Below are positions 51,690-60,361 of a stretch of 64,000 nt of DNA, piece by piece. The notes below the pieces were generated by a model that searched no databases, was not told the DNA's origin, and was given only the letters and a program-made list of their open reading frames with translations. Every line of letters begins with the position of its first letter. Position 1 is the first letter of the stretch. This stretch comes from Arthrobacter sp. efr-133-TYG-118 (GTDB lineage: Bacteria > Actinomycetota > Actinomycetes > Actinomycetales > Micrococcaceae). The DNA lies in the NCBI RefSeq assembly GCF_030209755.1, contig NZ_JARVRH010000031.1, forward strand, positions 51,969 to 115,968. Direction: 5' to 3'. Position numbers and translations under genes: made by a program.

Positions 51690-51703
51690 TGCTATCGTTA
51701 GCA
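51690..51703 (-). promoter_or_regulatory. LacI-type operator 3, before the dioxygenase operon
   Basis: TGCTATCGTTAGCA, 29 bp upstream of the dioxygenase ATG at 51660. It lies between that start and the end of the LacI gene (51758). Confidence 0.8.
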
Positions 51704-51757
51704 CCTACAATCTGGAAGGCGCGCAGGCGCGCGCTCTTTTGTTGGGTGTTGCGGTCT

Positions 51758-52789
51758 TTAGGCGGAGCGCTCGCGCGCCACCGCGGGCGGTGCAGCAGTG
51801 CTGCCACGCGGCACGAGCCAGCCCACAGATGCCGACTCGTAGGGGTCGTTGCCAGCCGGCGGATTATTGAGCCGGCGGATGAACCACAGCCCGCAGGAGG
51901 TGGCGACGTCGCCGATGGGGAGACTGATGGTGGTGAGGCCGGGGCCCCACCAGGAGAACCCGCTCTGATCGCCGAAGCCGACGACGGACAGCTCCGAGGG
52001 GACGTCGACGTCCATATCAAGCAAGCCGTCCAGCACGCCTACGGTGTGCAGGACAGACCCAAGCACGACGGCGGTGGGCGGGCTTGGCCGGTTCAGCAGC
52101 CGGCGAACAGCCTCCCGGGCATGCTCGGGCGACGCCGGGGGACCTAGTTCGACCAGGTTGGAACGTATCGGGACGCTCCGATCGCGAAGGGCCTGGTGGT
52201 AGCCCTCGAGTCGTTCCCGACCCGTGGGCAGCTCGGAAGGCGCGCCTATGTAGGCGATCCGGGTGTGACCGAGATCCAGCAAGTGGGTCGTGGCATCCCT
52301 GAGCGCCCGCTGGTCATCCAGGCCGAACCACTGGGCACCCAGTGACTCGTGCCTTCGCAGCAACTGGACGTGCGGCATACCGCGCAGCAAGCTGACGGAG
52401 TCATTGTGTGGGCTCGGCGTCGGAGCGATCACTACGCCAGCTACACGGCTGGCGGACAGTTCGCGAAGGTGGCGGCGCTCGATGAGGCGATCGTCGAACG
52501 TCTCGGCCAGCATCAGTTGGTAGTCCGCACCGGCCATGATCGCTGACAATTCGTGGGCGATGGTGAAGTAGAAGCTGTTGCGGATGTCTGGAATGACGAG
52601 CCCCACCACATTGCTCGGTGCTCCCCGCATCATCCTGGCCGCATGGTTGCCCACGTAGCCCAGTTCCGAGGCCGCCTGGCGGACGCGGGCCTTGGTCTCT
52701 TCACTGATGCGGGTGTCATTGGCCAGCGCCCGGCCGACGGTGGACACTGACAGCTGCAGATGCGCAGCGATATCCTTCGTCGTGATCAT
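51758..52789 (-). CDS. LacI-family regulator of the enolase-kinase / dioxygenase regulon
   Basis: 343 aa. The HTH is ITTKDIAAHLQLSVSTVGRA with the hinge NHAARMMRG, followed by a complete sensor domain (VVGLVIPDIRNSFYF to VVGFGDQSGFSWWGPGLTTI). Operator 4 lies in its own promoter, so it is probably autoregulated. Four more copies of the operator lie at the neighbouring catabolic promoters. The inducer is expected to be the substrate or an early intermediate. Confidence 0.93.
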   Translation of the reverse strand: MITTKDIAAHLQLSVSTVGRALANDTRISEETKARVRQAASELGYVGNHAARMMRGAPSNVVGLVIPDIRNSFYFTIAHELSAIMAGADYQLMLAETFDDRLIERRHLRELSASRVAGVVIAPTPSPHNDSVSLLRGMPHVQLLRRHESLGAQWFGLDDQRALRDATTHLLDLGHTRIAYIGAPSELPTGRERLEGYHQALRDRSVPIRSNLVELGPPASPEHAREAVRRLLNRPSPPTAVVLGSVLHTVGVLDGLLDMDVDVPSELSVVGFGDQSGFSWWGPGLTTISLPIGDVATSCGLWFIRRLNNPPAGNDPYESASVGWLVPRGSTAAPPAVARERSA

Positions 52790-52860
52790 CGTGCCTCCTG
52801 ACGCAATGCTGCTAGTGAATCATCATATGATGGGGACGGCGGGTCTGCGCGCCACCCATG

Positions 52861-52874
52861 TGCTAACGATAGCA
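52861..52874 (-). promoter_or_regulatory. LacI-type operator 4 with the lacI promoter
   Basis: TGCTAACGATAGCA. On the minus strand TTGACC (52893-52888), a 16-bp spacer and TATCGT (52871-52866) form a promoter whose -10 lies inside the operator. Confidence 0.82.
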
Positions 52875-52949
52875 CGACCCTCGGGCAGGTCAAGAGCTGC
52901 GACCAATCAACTGTGAAATAGAACCCACTCTTGACTAGGCGCGCCGTAG

Positions 52950-52963
52950 TGCTATCGTTAGCA
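52950..52963 (+). promoter_or_regulatory. LacI-type operator 5 with the MFS operon promoter
   Basis: TGCTATCGTTAGCA. TTGACT (52931-52936), a 16-bp spacer and TATCGT (52953-52958) mirror the layout of operator 4. The MFS gene starts 183 bp downstream. Confidence 0.82.
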
Positions 52964-53146
52964 TCGTTCTATACCCCGTGTTCGCGGGACCCGTCAGCTC
53001 CACCTTGGTTCAGATGCCCGGTGCAGATCCTCTGCCGGCCGCCCTTCCAGGTATGACCGGGACCGGCCCGCCCTGCCGCATTCCGCGTCCGTTCAATACA
53101 CGCCTCACCTCCCATACGAAAGCAAGCCCCTCCCGACTAGGAGACA

Positions 53147-54511
53147 ATGATGTCCCACCCGACCCCTTCCGGCGCCAGCCAGGCCCCCGGTGCAGCCGGT
53201 CACGCCGTACCCACGTACCCGGAGCCCATGGATGCGATCTCCGTGGACGCGATCCCCGCCAGCCCGGCGCCGTCCCGGGTGAAGAACAACCCTGAAGGCA
53301 AAGCCTCCAAGGCCGTCGCCGCCGTCTCGCTCGGGGTGCTGGCGTTCACGTTCATGCTCAATGCGATGGACCGGCAGGTCTTCCCGCCCCTGCTGACCAC
53401 GATCAGCAACGAGTACGGTTTCAGCCTGCAGTCCGGTGGACTGCTGGCCACGATCTTTACCCTCGGGATGGCGGTCGCCGGCATCCCTGCCGGGTTCCTG
53501 GTTGAGCGGTTCTCGCGCAAGACCGTCCTGGTGGTCAGCATCGTGATCTACTCCCTCGGCACCCTGGCCACCCCGCTGGCCTCTTCTTGGGGCGACATGG
53601 CACTGTACCGGATCATCTCGGGGCTGGGTGAGGGGATGCAGGCCGCGGCCCTTTTCGCTGCTGTCGGCGCGTTTTTCCACCACCGCCGCGGCCTCGCCCT
53701 GGGGGTCTTGGGTTTCGCGTTCGGACTGGGGGCGATATTCGGCCCGCCGCTCGGTGTCACGTTCGCCGGTCAGTTCGGATCCTGGCGGTCCCCGTTCATC
53801 ATCTTCGGGCTGCTCGGCCTGCTGGTCGTAGTGGTCGCCGCGTTGGCTGTCAGCCGGAAGTTCACCGAGCGGGCGATCAGCATGACCGGCGTCGAAGGCT
53901 CCTACGACTACATGCCGGCCAAAGCCTACAACCGCAACTCCTTGGCCATCGCCGCCGCCTCCGGCTGCGGCGCCCTCGCTCTCTACGGGTTCCTGGGCCT
54001 GTACCCGACCTTCCTGACCACACAACTTCACGTGTCCACCGCTCAGTCCGCGCTCGCGCTCAGCTTCGTGGGTCTGGGAGGCTTGGCCGGCCTGTTCGGA
54101 GGGTGGATCGGCGACCGGATCAACCAGCGGATCCTTTTGATCGTTTCCCTGGTCGTGATGGCGGTGATCGGCGTGCTGATCTACCAGGTGCAGGCATCGT
54201 TCGCCTGGCAGTGCGTCTTCGCCTGCCTGATGGGTGTGTTCGGTACCGGTGTCTTCTTCCCCAACACCAACAGCGCGATCCAGCGGGCGGTCCGCCCTCA
54301 CCAGGTCGGGCGAGCCGCCGGTCTGTTCGTGACGTGCTACTACGGATCGGCCGCCTTCTCCGGGCTGCTGTTCGCGGCGCTGGTGCCGATGCTCGGCTGG
54401 CAGGGAGCCGGCCTGCTGCAGGTCACCGTGCTGCCGCTGGTGGCGGCCGCCATCATGCTGATCGTGCAAACCTCCCTGTTCAACAACGCGGCCCGCGCGG
54501 GCACTCATTGA
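53147..54511 (+). CDS. MFS transporter (organic-acid type)
   Basis: 454 aa with about 12 membrane segments from residue 60 (LGVLAFTFMLNAMDRQVFPP). The ACS-type helix 2-3 region is MAVAGIPAGFLVERFSRKTVL and there is a mid-protein loop near residue 245. A 50-residue Pro/Ala-rich N-terminus is cytoplasmic. The start is ATG ATG after GGAGACA. It is first gene of the operon with CoA-transferase, acyl-CoA dehydrogenase, hydratase/dehydrogenase fusion and thiolase; under LacI operator 5 it should import the pathway's substrate. Confidence 0.92.
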   Translation: MMSHPTPSGASQAPGAAGHAVPTYPEPMDAISVDAIPASPAPSRVKNNPEGKASKAVAAVSLGVLAFTFMLNAMDRQVFPPLLTTISNEYGFSLQSGGLLATIFTLGMAVAGIPAGFLVERFSRKTVLVVSIVIYSLGTLATPLASSWGDMALYRIISGLGEGMQAAALFAAVGAFFHHRRGLALGVLGFAFGLGAIFGPPLGVTFAGQFGSWRSPFIIFGLLGLLVVVVAALAVSRKFTERAISMTGVEGSYDYMPAKAYNRNSLAIAAASGCGALALYGFLGLYPTFLTTQLHVSTAQSALALSFVGLGGLAGLFGGWIGDRINQRILLIVSLVVMAVIGVLIYQVQASFAWQCVFACLMGVFGTGVFFPNTNSAIQRAVRPHQVGRAAGLFVTCYYGSAAFSGLLFAALVPMLGWQGAGLLQVTVLPLVAAAIMLIVQTSLFNNAARAGTH

Positions 54512-54544
54512 TCACGCTGGTGATCATTTCGGAAGGAGAACCAG

Positions 54545-55786
54545 GTGCCTGACGCCAGTTCGCATGATCGCGTTGCCGGGGCACTGGCCGGGATCGTCGT
54601 TGCCGACTTCAGCCGGGTACTCGCCGCACCCTACGCGACAATGCTGTTCGGTGACCTTGGCGCCGACGTGATCAAGATAGAGCGTCCGGGTTCTGGCGAC
54701 GACACCCGTCAGTGGGGGCCACCGTTCACCGATGACCATGAGGCGACCTACTTCTTGTCGGTGAACCGTAACAAGCGCTCATTCACGGCGGACATGTCTG
54801 ACCCCGCGGACCACGACGACCTGGTCGAGCTAATTCGGCGCGCTGACGTGCTGATCGAGAACTTCCGTCCGGGCACGATGGCACGGCATGGGCTGTCCTA
54901 CGACCAGGTCGCCGCAATCAACCCGAGGCTCATTTATTGCTCGATCACCGGGTTCGGTTCGGAGGAGGCCGCCGCGGCGCTGCCCGGCTACGACCTGCTG
55001 GTGCAGGCCGTGGGAGGACTGATGAGCGTGACCGGCCCGCGCCCGGGTGAGCCGGTCAAGGCCGGCGTCGCCCTGGTCGACGTACTGACCGGCCTGCACG
55101 CCGCCATCGGCGTTTTGGCCGCCCTGCGTGCACGGGAGACAAGCGGCCGAGGCCAGCTCGTCGAGGTCAACTTGCTCAGTACCTTGCTGTCCAGCATGGT
55201 CAACCAAAGCGTCGGCTACACCGCCGGAGGAGCGGTCCCGGGCATCCTGGGCACCCGGCACCCTTCGATCGCGCCCTACCAGCTTTTCCCGGCTTCGGAC
55301 CGACCGGTCGTCATCGCAGTCGGGAACGACCGGCAGTTCGCGCAGCTGTGCACGGCACTCGGCATCCCCGACGCCGCGAACGATCCACGTTTCGCGACCA
55401 ACTCGGACCGCGTCGCCCACATCGATGAACTCGATCAGGCCATCACCGCACGGACCATCAAGCAGACCGCCGAGTACTGGTACCAGTTGCTGTCAGCCCG
55501 CGGGGTCCCCTGCGGCCCCGTCAACGACATCGCCGACGCCTTTGCGATGGCCGGCGAGCTCGGGCTCAACGCCCGCATCACCGTGGGCACTGGCCCGGAC
55601 AGCGTTGACCTGGCAGCCAACCCGATCACCCTTTCTGACACGCCCGTCACCTACGTTCGGCGGCCACCACGGCTCGGTCAGCACGCAGACGAAGTGCGCA
55701 CCTGGCTTGACACCGCAACCACCGCCGAACCCCCGCAACACCACCACAGCAGCAGCAACCACCAGCCAATGGGAGTACACCAGTGA
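54545..55786 (+). CDS. CaiB/BaiF-family CoA-transferase (glutarate/dicarboxylate type inferred)
   Basis: 413 aa, GTG start after AAGGAGAACCAG. Blocks: VADFSRVLAAPYATMLFGDL, GADVIKIERPGSGDDTRQWG, FLSVNRNKRSF and ENFRPGTMARHGLSYDQV. Immediately upstream of a glutaryl-CoA dehydrogenase-like gene, with GTGA overlap, it probably activates glutarate or a similar diacid by CoA transfer. The last about 25 residues are His/Gln/Ser-rich. Confidence 0.92.
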   Translation: MPDASSHDRVAGALAGIVVADFSRVLAAPYATMLFGDLGADVIKIERPGSGDDTRQWGPPFTDDHEATYFLSVNRNKRSFTADMSDPADHDDLVELIRRADVLIENFRPGTMARHGLSYDQVAAINPRLIYCSITGFGSEEAAAALPGYDLLVQAVGGLMSVTGPRPGEPVKAGVALVDVLTGLHAAIGVLAALRARETSGRGQLVEVNLLSTLLSSMVNQSVGYTAGGAVPGILGTRHPSIAPYQLFPASDRPVVIAVGNDRQFAQLCTALGIPDAANDPRFATNSDRVAHIDELDQAITARTIKQTAEYWYQLLSARGVPCGPVNDIADAFAMAGELGLNARITVGTGPDSVDLAANPITLSDTPVTYVRRPPRLGQHADEVRTWLDTATTAEPPQHHHSSSNHQPMGVHQ

Positions 55787-56946
55787 CCGACCTCGCCACC
55801 GACTACCTCGACATCGACTCCCTGCTTACCCGGCAGGAGATCGACCTGCGCAGCCAGATCCGCCGGTTCGTCGATGACCGGATCCGGCCCAACATCAAGT
55901 CCTGGTATGAGGACGCGGTGTTCCCCCAGGATCTGGTCAAGGAAATGGGGAGTCTCGGCCTGCTGGGCATGCACCTGAAGGGGTATGGCTGCGGCGGCCG
56001 CACCGCCGTCGAGTACGGGATCGCCGCCATGGAGCTTGAAGCCGGCGACTCCGGCATCCGCACCTTCGTGTCCGTCCAGGGATCGCTCGCCATGAGCGCG
56101 ATCTCCAAGTTCGGTTCAGATGAGCACAAAGAGCGATGGCTGCCTGGCATGGCCGCAGGTGAGCTGATCGGATGCTTCGGTCTCACCGAGCCCACCGCCG
56201 GCAGTGACCCCGCCAATATGCTCACCCGAGCCGAGCGTGAAGGGTCGGACTGGGTGCTGAACGGAGCCAAACGCTGGATCGGCCTCGCCTCGATCGCCGA
56301 CGTTGCGATCATCTGGGCGGGCACCGAGGACGGCATCCGCGGTTTCGTCGTCCCGACCGACACCCCGGGCTTCTCGGCTACCGCGATCCCCGAGAAGCTG
56401 TCGATGCGCGCGTCCATTCAATGCGACATCACCTTGGAGGACGTCCATCTGCCCGGCAGTGCCGCACTACCCGGCGTGGTCGGCCTCCGTGGTCCGTTCT
56501 CCTGCCTCAACGAGGCGAGGTACGGCATCATGTGGGGCGCCATGGGCGCCGCCCGTGACGCCTACCAGGCCGTGTTGGGCTACGCGAACCAGCGCACCCA
56601 GTTCGGCAAACCGCTCGCCTCGTTCCAGCTCACCCAGCAGAAGCTGGTAGACATGGTCCTGGAGATCCAGAAGGGAACGCTTGTGGCCCTCCAGACCGGG
56701 CGGCTCAAGGACGCCGGCCGTCTGCGTCCCGAGCAGATCTCGTTCGGCAAGCTCAACAACGTCCGTCAGGCGATCGAGATCTGCCGTTCCGCCCGCACCA
56801 TCCTCGGCGGAAACGGGATCACCCTCGAGCACTCTCCGCTGCGGCACGCCAACAATCTTGAGAGCGTGCGTACCTATGAGGGCACCGACGAGGTCCACAC
56901 GCTCATCATGGGCCGCGCGATCACCGGCATCCCGAGCTTCTCGTAG
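55783..56946 (+). CDS. gcdH: Glutaryl-CoA dehydrogenase-like acyl-CoA dehydrogenase
   Basis: 387 aa FAD flavoprotein. It matches glutaryl-CoA dehydrogenases throughout: GYGCGGRTAVEYG, GDSGIRTFVSVQGSLAM (with the substrate-carboxylate Arg), CFGLTEPTAGSDP, RYGIMWGAMGAARDAYQAV, and RHANNLESVRTYEGTDEVHT then LIMGRAITGI. The catalytic base is the Glu of TYEGT (about residue 366). The expected reaction is glutaryl-CoA to crotonyl-CoA plus CO2. The following genes carry crotonyl-CoA to two acetyl-CoA. The specificity is inferred from motifs and context. Confidence 0.9.
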   Translation: MTDLATDYLDIDSLLTRQEIDLRSQIRRFVDDRIRPNIKSWYEDAVFPQDLVKEMGSLGLLGMHLKGYGCGGRTAVEYGIAAMELEAGDSGIRTFVSVQGSLAMSAISKFGSDEHKERWLPGMAAGELIGCFGLTEPTAGSDPANMLTRAEREGSDWVLNGAKRWIGLASIADVAIIWAGTEDGIRGFVVPTDTPGFSATAIPEKLSMRASIQCDITLEDVHLPGSAALPGVVGLRGPFSCLNEARYGIMWGAMGAARDAYQAVLGYANQRTQFGKPLASFQLTQQKLVDMVLEIQKGTLVALQTGRLKDAGRLRPEQISFGKLNNVRQAIEICRSARTILGGNGITLEHSPLRHANNLESVRTYEGTDEVHTLIMGRAITGIPSFS

Positions 56947-56961
56947 AGTGCGGGGAGCATC

Positions 56962-59037
56962 GTGACCGAGACGCCCGCCGTGAGCGAAACCGTTACCGAG
57001 ACAAACACCACCTACCTTGACCGCGGCGGCTTCCGCTTTGCCGTCCTCACCCTTACGAACTCCGGCCGGCGCCCCGTGACGTTGGGCCCGGCATCGCTTG
57101 CCGGGTTCGAGGCCGCAGTGAGCGCCCTGGACCTTTCCGGGATAGACGCCGTGGCCGTGACCGGCAAGGGCTCGGTCTTCTGTGCCGGTGCGGACCTGAA
57201 GACGATGACCGAGGCCACCACGCTGCAGCAGGCTGAGGAGGTAGCACGCCGGGGGCTGGAGGTGCTCGGACAACTGGTGGGACTACCGGTGCCCACCTTC
57301 GCATTCATCAACGGGACCGCCCTGGGCGGCGGGCTGGAACTGGCCTTGCACGCCGACTACCGCACGGTTGCGGATTCGGTCCGGGCCCTGGGCTTCCCCG
57401 AGGTCCGCCTCGGTCTGGTGCCTGGCTGGGGCGGCATCCCGCGCGCCGTGGCACTACTCGGGCCCGCAGAGACAGGGCGTCTGGTGGTCACGGATTCGCT
57501 CGCGGGCAGGAACCTCTCCGCCCGGGCCGCGGCCGAGCTTGGCTTGGTCGATGCCATACTGCCCGAAGACGGATTCATGGCGGCATCGCTGGATTTCGCC
57601 GCCGGCGTTCTTTCCGGGACTACAGCCACGGCCGCTGCTCCGGCCCGCGCCGACCGCAGCGCGGAGCAGGATCCCTCCGGCGCCGTCGTTGGATCCGCAG
57701 GACTGGAGGCCGTCCGCACACAACTCGATGCCCGCCTGCACGGCGCCGCGCCCGCCCCCTACCGTGCCCTGGAGTTGATCGCCTCCGCTTCCGGAAGCGA
57801 GGAGGCCGCCGGACAGGCAGCGGAGATCCGGGCCTTCGGCGAACTGCTGCTCTCCGACGAGGCCCGTGCCAGCATGTACGCCTTCCACCTCACGCAGTCC
57901 CTGGCGAAGAAGCCCGCGGGCAGGCCGGCCGCGGCACCGTTGCCGGTGCGCTCGGTCGGCGTCGTCGGTGCCGGGCTGATGGCCAGCCAGCTCGCCCTCC
58001 TCTTCGCGCGGCAACTGCGCGTCCCGGTACGGATCACCGATCTATCCCAGGAGCACATCGACAGGGCACTGGAGTGGACCGCCGGACAGCTGGACAAACT
58101 CGTGGGCCGCGGGCACCTGCAGGCCATCGAGGCCGAGGCCGTCCGCGCCCTGATCACCGGAGGCACAGACAAAGCAGTCTTCGCGGACTGCGACGTGGTC
58201 ATCGAGGCAGTCTTCGAGGAACTGGAGGTCAAGCGCGCCGTGTTCTCCGAGCTTGAACCGCTGCTGCGGCCAGACGCCCTGCTGCTGACCAACACCTCTT
58301 CGCTGTCCATTGAGGCCATGGGCGCGTCCCTCGCCAAGCCCGAGCGCCTGCTCGGCTTCCACTTCTTCAACCCCGTGGCCGTGCTGCCACTGGTGGAAAT
58401 CATCACGGCGCCGCACACGGACGAAACCACCCTTGCGACGGCGTTCGAACTGGCCCGGCGGCTGCGCAAGACAGCCGTTCTCGCCACGGACACGCCCGGC
58501 TTCGTAGTCAACCGCGTGCTGACCCGGCTCTTCAGCGAAGTCCTTTCCCTGCTCGACGACGGCGCCGATCCAGAGACCGTGGACCACGCCCTGGACCCGC
58601 TGGGCCTGCCCATGACACCGCTGCAACTGCTGCAATTCATCGGCCCGGCCGTGCAGCTGCATATCTGCGAGACCATGCACCAGGCCTATCCGCAGCGCTT
58701 CGGCGTGAGCACCAGCCTCACGAAGCTGGTCGCCGCGGGACTCCCAGGCTATCTGGACGACGACGGCGGCCTCTCACCTGCCGCCGCTGCCCTGCTGCCG
58801 GCGTCGCACCCGGCTGAGTCTGGCGCCATCCGCGCCAGAATCCTTGCCGCGCTGACCCGGGAAGTCACGTCCATGCTGGACGAGTCGGTGGTGGCCGGGC
58901 CGGAGCAGATCGACCTATGCATGGTCCTTGGCGCCAATTTCCCGTTCCATGCCGGCGGTCTGACCCCACTGCTGGACCGGGAAGCAGGCGCCGCCTTCCA
59001 TCCGGATCTGCGCGTTCTCGTCCCGGCTGTCGAGTAG
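56962..59037 (+). CDS. Bifunctional enoyl-CoA hydratase / 3-hydroxyacyl-CoA dehydrogenase
   Basis: 691 aa, GTG start. Residues about 15-235 form a crotonase domain (GKGSVFCAGADLKTM, INGTALGGGLELALHADYRT, FPEVRLGLVPGWGGIPRA). An Ala-rich linker follows. From about residue 330 there is an NAD-binding HCDH domain (VGVVGAGLMASQLALLFARQ) and the active-site block GFHFFNPVAVLPLVEIITAP. The order is as in FadB/FadJ proteins. It fits hydration of crotonyl-CoA and oxidation to acetoacetyl-CoA in this operon. Confidence 0.93.
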   Translation: MTETPAVSETVTETNTTYLDRGGFRFAVLTLTNSGRRPVTLGPASLAGFEAAVSALDLSGIDAVAVTGKGSVFCAGADLKTMTEATTLQQAEEVARRGLEVLGQLVGLPVPTFAFINGTALGGGLELALHADYRTVADSVRALGFPEVRLGLVPGWGGIPRAVALLGPAETGRLVVTDSLAGRNLSARAAAELGLVDAILPEDGFMAASLDFAAGVLSGTTATAAAPARADRSAEQDPSGAVVGSAGLEAVRTQLDARLHGAAPAPYRALELIASASGSEEAAGQAAEIRAFGELLLSDEARASMYAFHLTQSLAKKPAGRPAAAPLPVRSVGVVGAGLMASQLALLFARQLRVPVRITDLSQEHIDRALEWTAGQLDKLVGRGHLQAIEAEAVRALITGGTDKAVFADCDVVIEAVFEELEVKRAVFSELEPLLRPDALLLTNTSSLSIEAMGASLAKPERLLGFHFFNPVAVLPLVEIITAPHTDETTLATAFELARRLRKTAVLATDTPGFVVNRVLTRLFSEVLSLLDDGADPETVDHALDPLGLPMTPLQLLQFIGPAVQLHICETMHQAYPQRFGVSTSLTKLVAAGLPGYLDDDGGLSPAAAALLPASHPAESGAIRARILAALTREVTSMLDESVVAGPEQIDLCMVLGANFPFHAGGLTPLLDREAGAAFHPDLRVLVPAVE

Positions 59038-59115
59038 CCCAGCCCTCGCTTAGCCCGGGTCGTCCCCTTGCCGGCAGACCGGCCCTCCATCCCTCGTCCG
59101 TCCAAGGAGAAGAAA

Positions 59116-60303
59116 ATGAACCGCAGTACAGATGTCGTCATCGTCGGGGCCGCCCGCACGGCGCAAGGCAGACTGATGGGACAACTCGCCCCGCTGACCG
59201 CCGTCGATCTCGGCGGCGCCGCGATCGCCGCGGCCCTGGACCGGGCCAAGATCCGCCCCGATGCCGTCGATGCCGTCATCATGGGACACGTCCTGCAGGC
59301 CGGGGCAGGACAGAATCCTGCGCGGCAGGCAGCCGTCGCCGGCGGCATTCCGCTCAGCGCCCACGCCGCCACAATTAATAAGGTGTGTCTGTCCGGACTG
59401 AGCGCCATCATCGACGCAAGCCGAATGTTGAGGCTGGGAGAAGCCGCGGTGGTAGTCGCCGGCGGACAGGAATCAATGAGCAACGCCCCGCATTTGCTGC
59501 CCGGTTCGCGCGTCGGGCATCTCTACGGTGACGCTGCGCTGGTCGACTCTGCGGCCCACGACGGGCTGACGGACGCCTTCGATGAGGAATCCATGGGGCT
59601 GGCCACCGATCGCGCCAATGACGCCTTGGGCATCTCGCGCGCCGAGCAGGACAAGGCCGCAGCCGATTCCCACCGGCGGGCAGGCGCTGCTCAGGCCGCC
59701 GGGTTCTTCGACGCGGAGATCGTCCCTGTCAAGGTTTCGCGGGGCCGCGGCGAGGCCGAACTGGCAGGAACTGACGAGGGTGTACGTCCGGACAGCAACG
59801 AGGAGTCGCTCGGTAGGCTCAGGCCGGCGTTCTCCCCGAGCGGCACGGTGACCGCGGGAAATGCCTCGCCGCTCAACGACGGCGCGGCCGCCACCGTCTT
59901 GACAACGCGCGGCTATGCAGACGGCCACGGTCTCGAGATCATGGCGATTCTCTGCGCCCCGGGCCAGACAGCGGGGCCAGACACCTCGCTGCCGGACAAG
60001 CCGGCCCGTGCCATTGGCAAGGCACTTGAGGTGGCCGGCTGGAGCGTGGAGGATCTGGACTTCGTGGAGATCAATGAGGCGTTCGCCTCGGTAGCCTTGC
60101 ATTCCGCGGCAAAGCTCGGAATCGGCATGGACAGAGTCAACATCAACGGGGGAGCGATCGCCCTTGGCCATCCCCTTGGTGCCTCCGGCGCGCGGGTTGT
60201 CGTCTCGGCCGTATACGAACTCATGCGCCGCGGCACCGGCAAGGCGGCCGTGGCACTGTGCGGCGGGGGCGGCCAGGGGGAAGCGTTGCTCCTGTCACGC
60301 TGA
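59116..60303 (+). CDS. Thiolase (acetyl-CoA C-acetyltransferase)
   Basis: 395 aa from the ATG at 59116 (AAGGAGAAGAAA upstream). The nucleophilic Cys is in NKVCLSGLSAI, the His in INGGAIALGHPLGASGAR, and the second Cys in ALCGGGGQGEAL. It completes the CoA-transferase to thiolase module, giving two acetyl-CoA from acetoacetyl-CoA. It is the intact counterpart to the pseudo-thiolase at 13465. It is convergent with the glutamate dehydrogenase. Confidence 0.94.
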   Translation: MNRSTDVVIVGAARTAQGRLMGQLAPLTAVDLGGAAIAAALDRAKIRPDAVDAVIMGHVLQAGAGQNPARQAAVAGGIPLSAHAATINKVCLSGLSAIIDASRMLRLGEAAVVVAGGQESMSNAPHLLPGSRVGHLYGDAALVDSAAHDGLTDAFDEESMGLATDRANDALGISRAEQDKAAADSHRRAGAAQAAGFFDAEIVPVKVSRGRGEAELAGTDEGVRPDSNEESLGRLRPAFSPSGTVTAGNASPLNDGAAATVLTTRGYADGHGLEIMAILCAPGQTAGPDTSLPDKPARAIGKALEVAGWSVEDLDFVEINEAFASVALHSAAKLGIGMDRVNINGGAIALGHPLGASGARVVVSAVYELMRRGTGKAAVALCGGGGQGEALLLSR

Positions 60304-60361
60304 CTCAAACCAGACCGATGCTCCGCCTAACCGGTTAGTCACGTAGGTGCTGGTCTGTCCC

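Noticed and set aside
53105..54508. 467-codon open frame on the minus strand
   Set aside because: It mirrors the MFS transporter; its Gln/Arg/Gly-rich composition is typical of a shadow frame.
60327..60338. 12-bp palindrome CTAACCGGTTAG between thiolase and glutamate dehydrogenase
   Set aside because: Too short and isolated to call an operator or terminator; could be chance.
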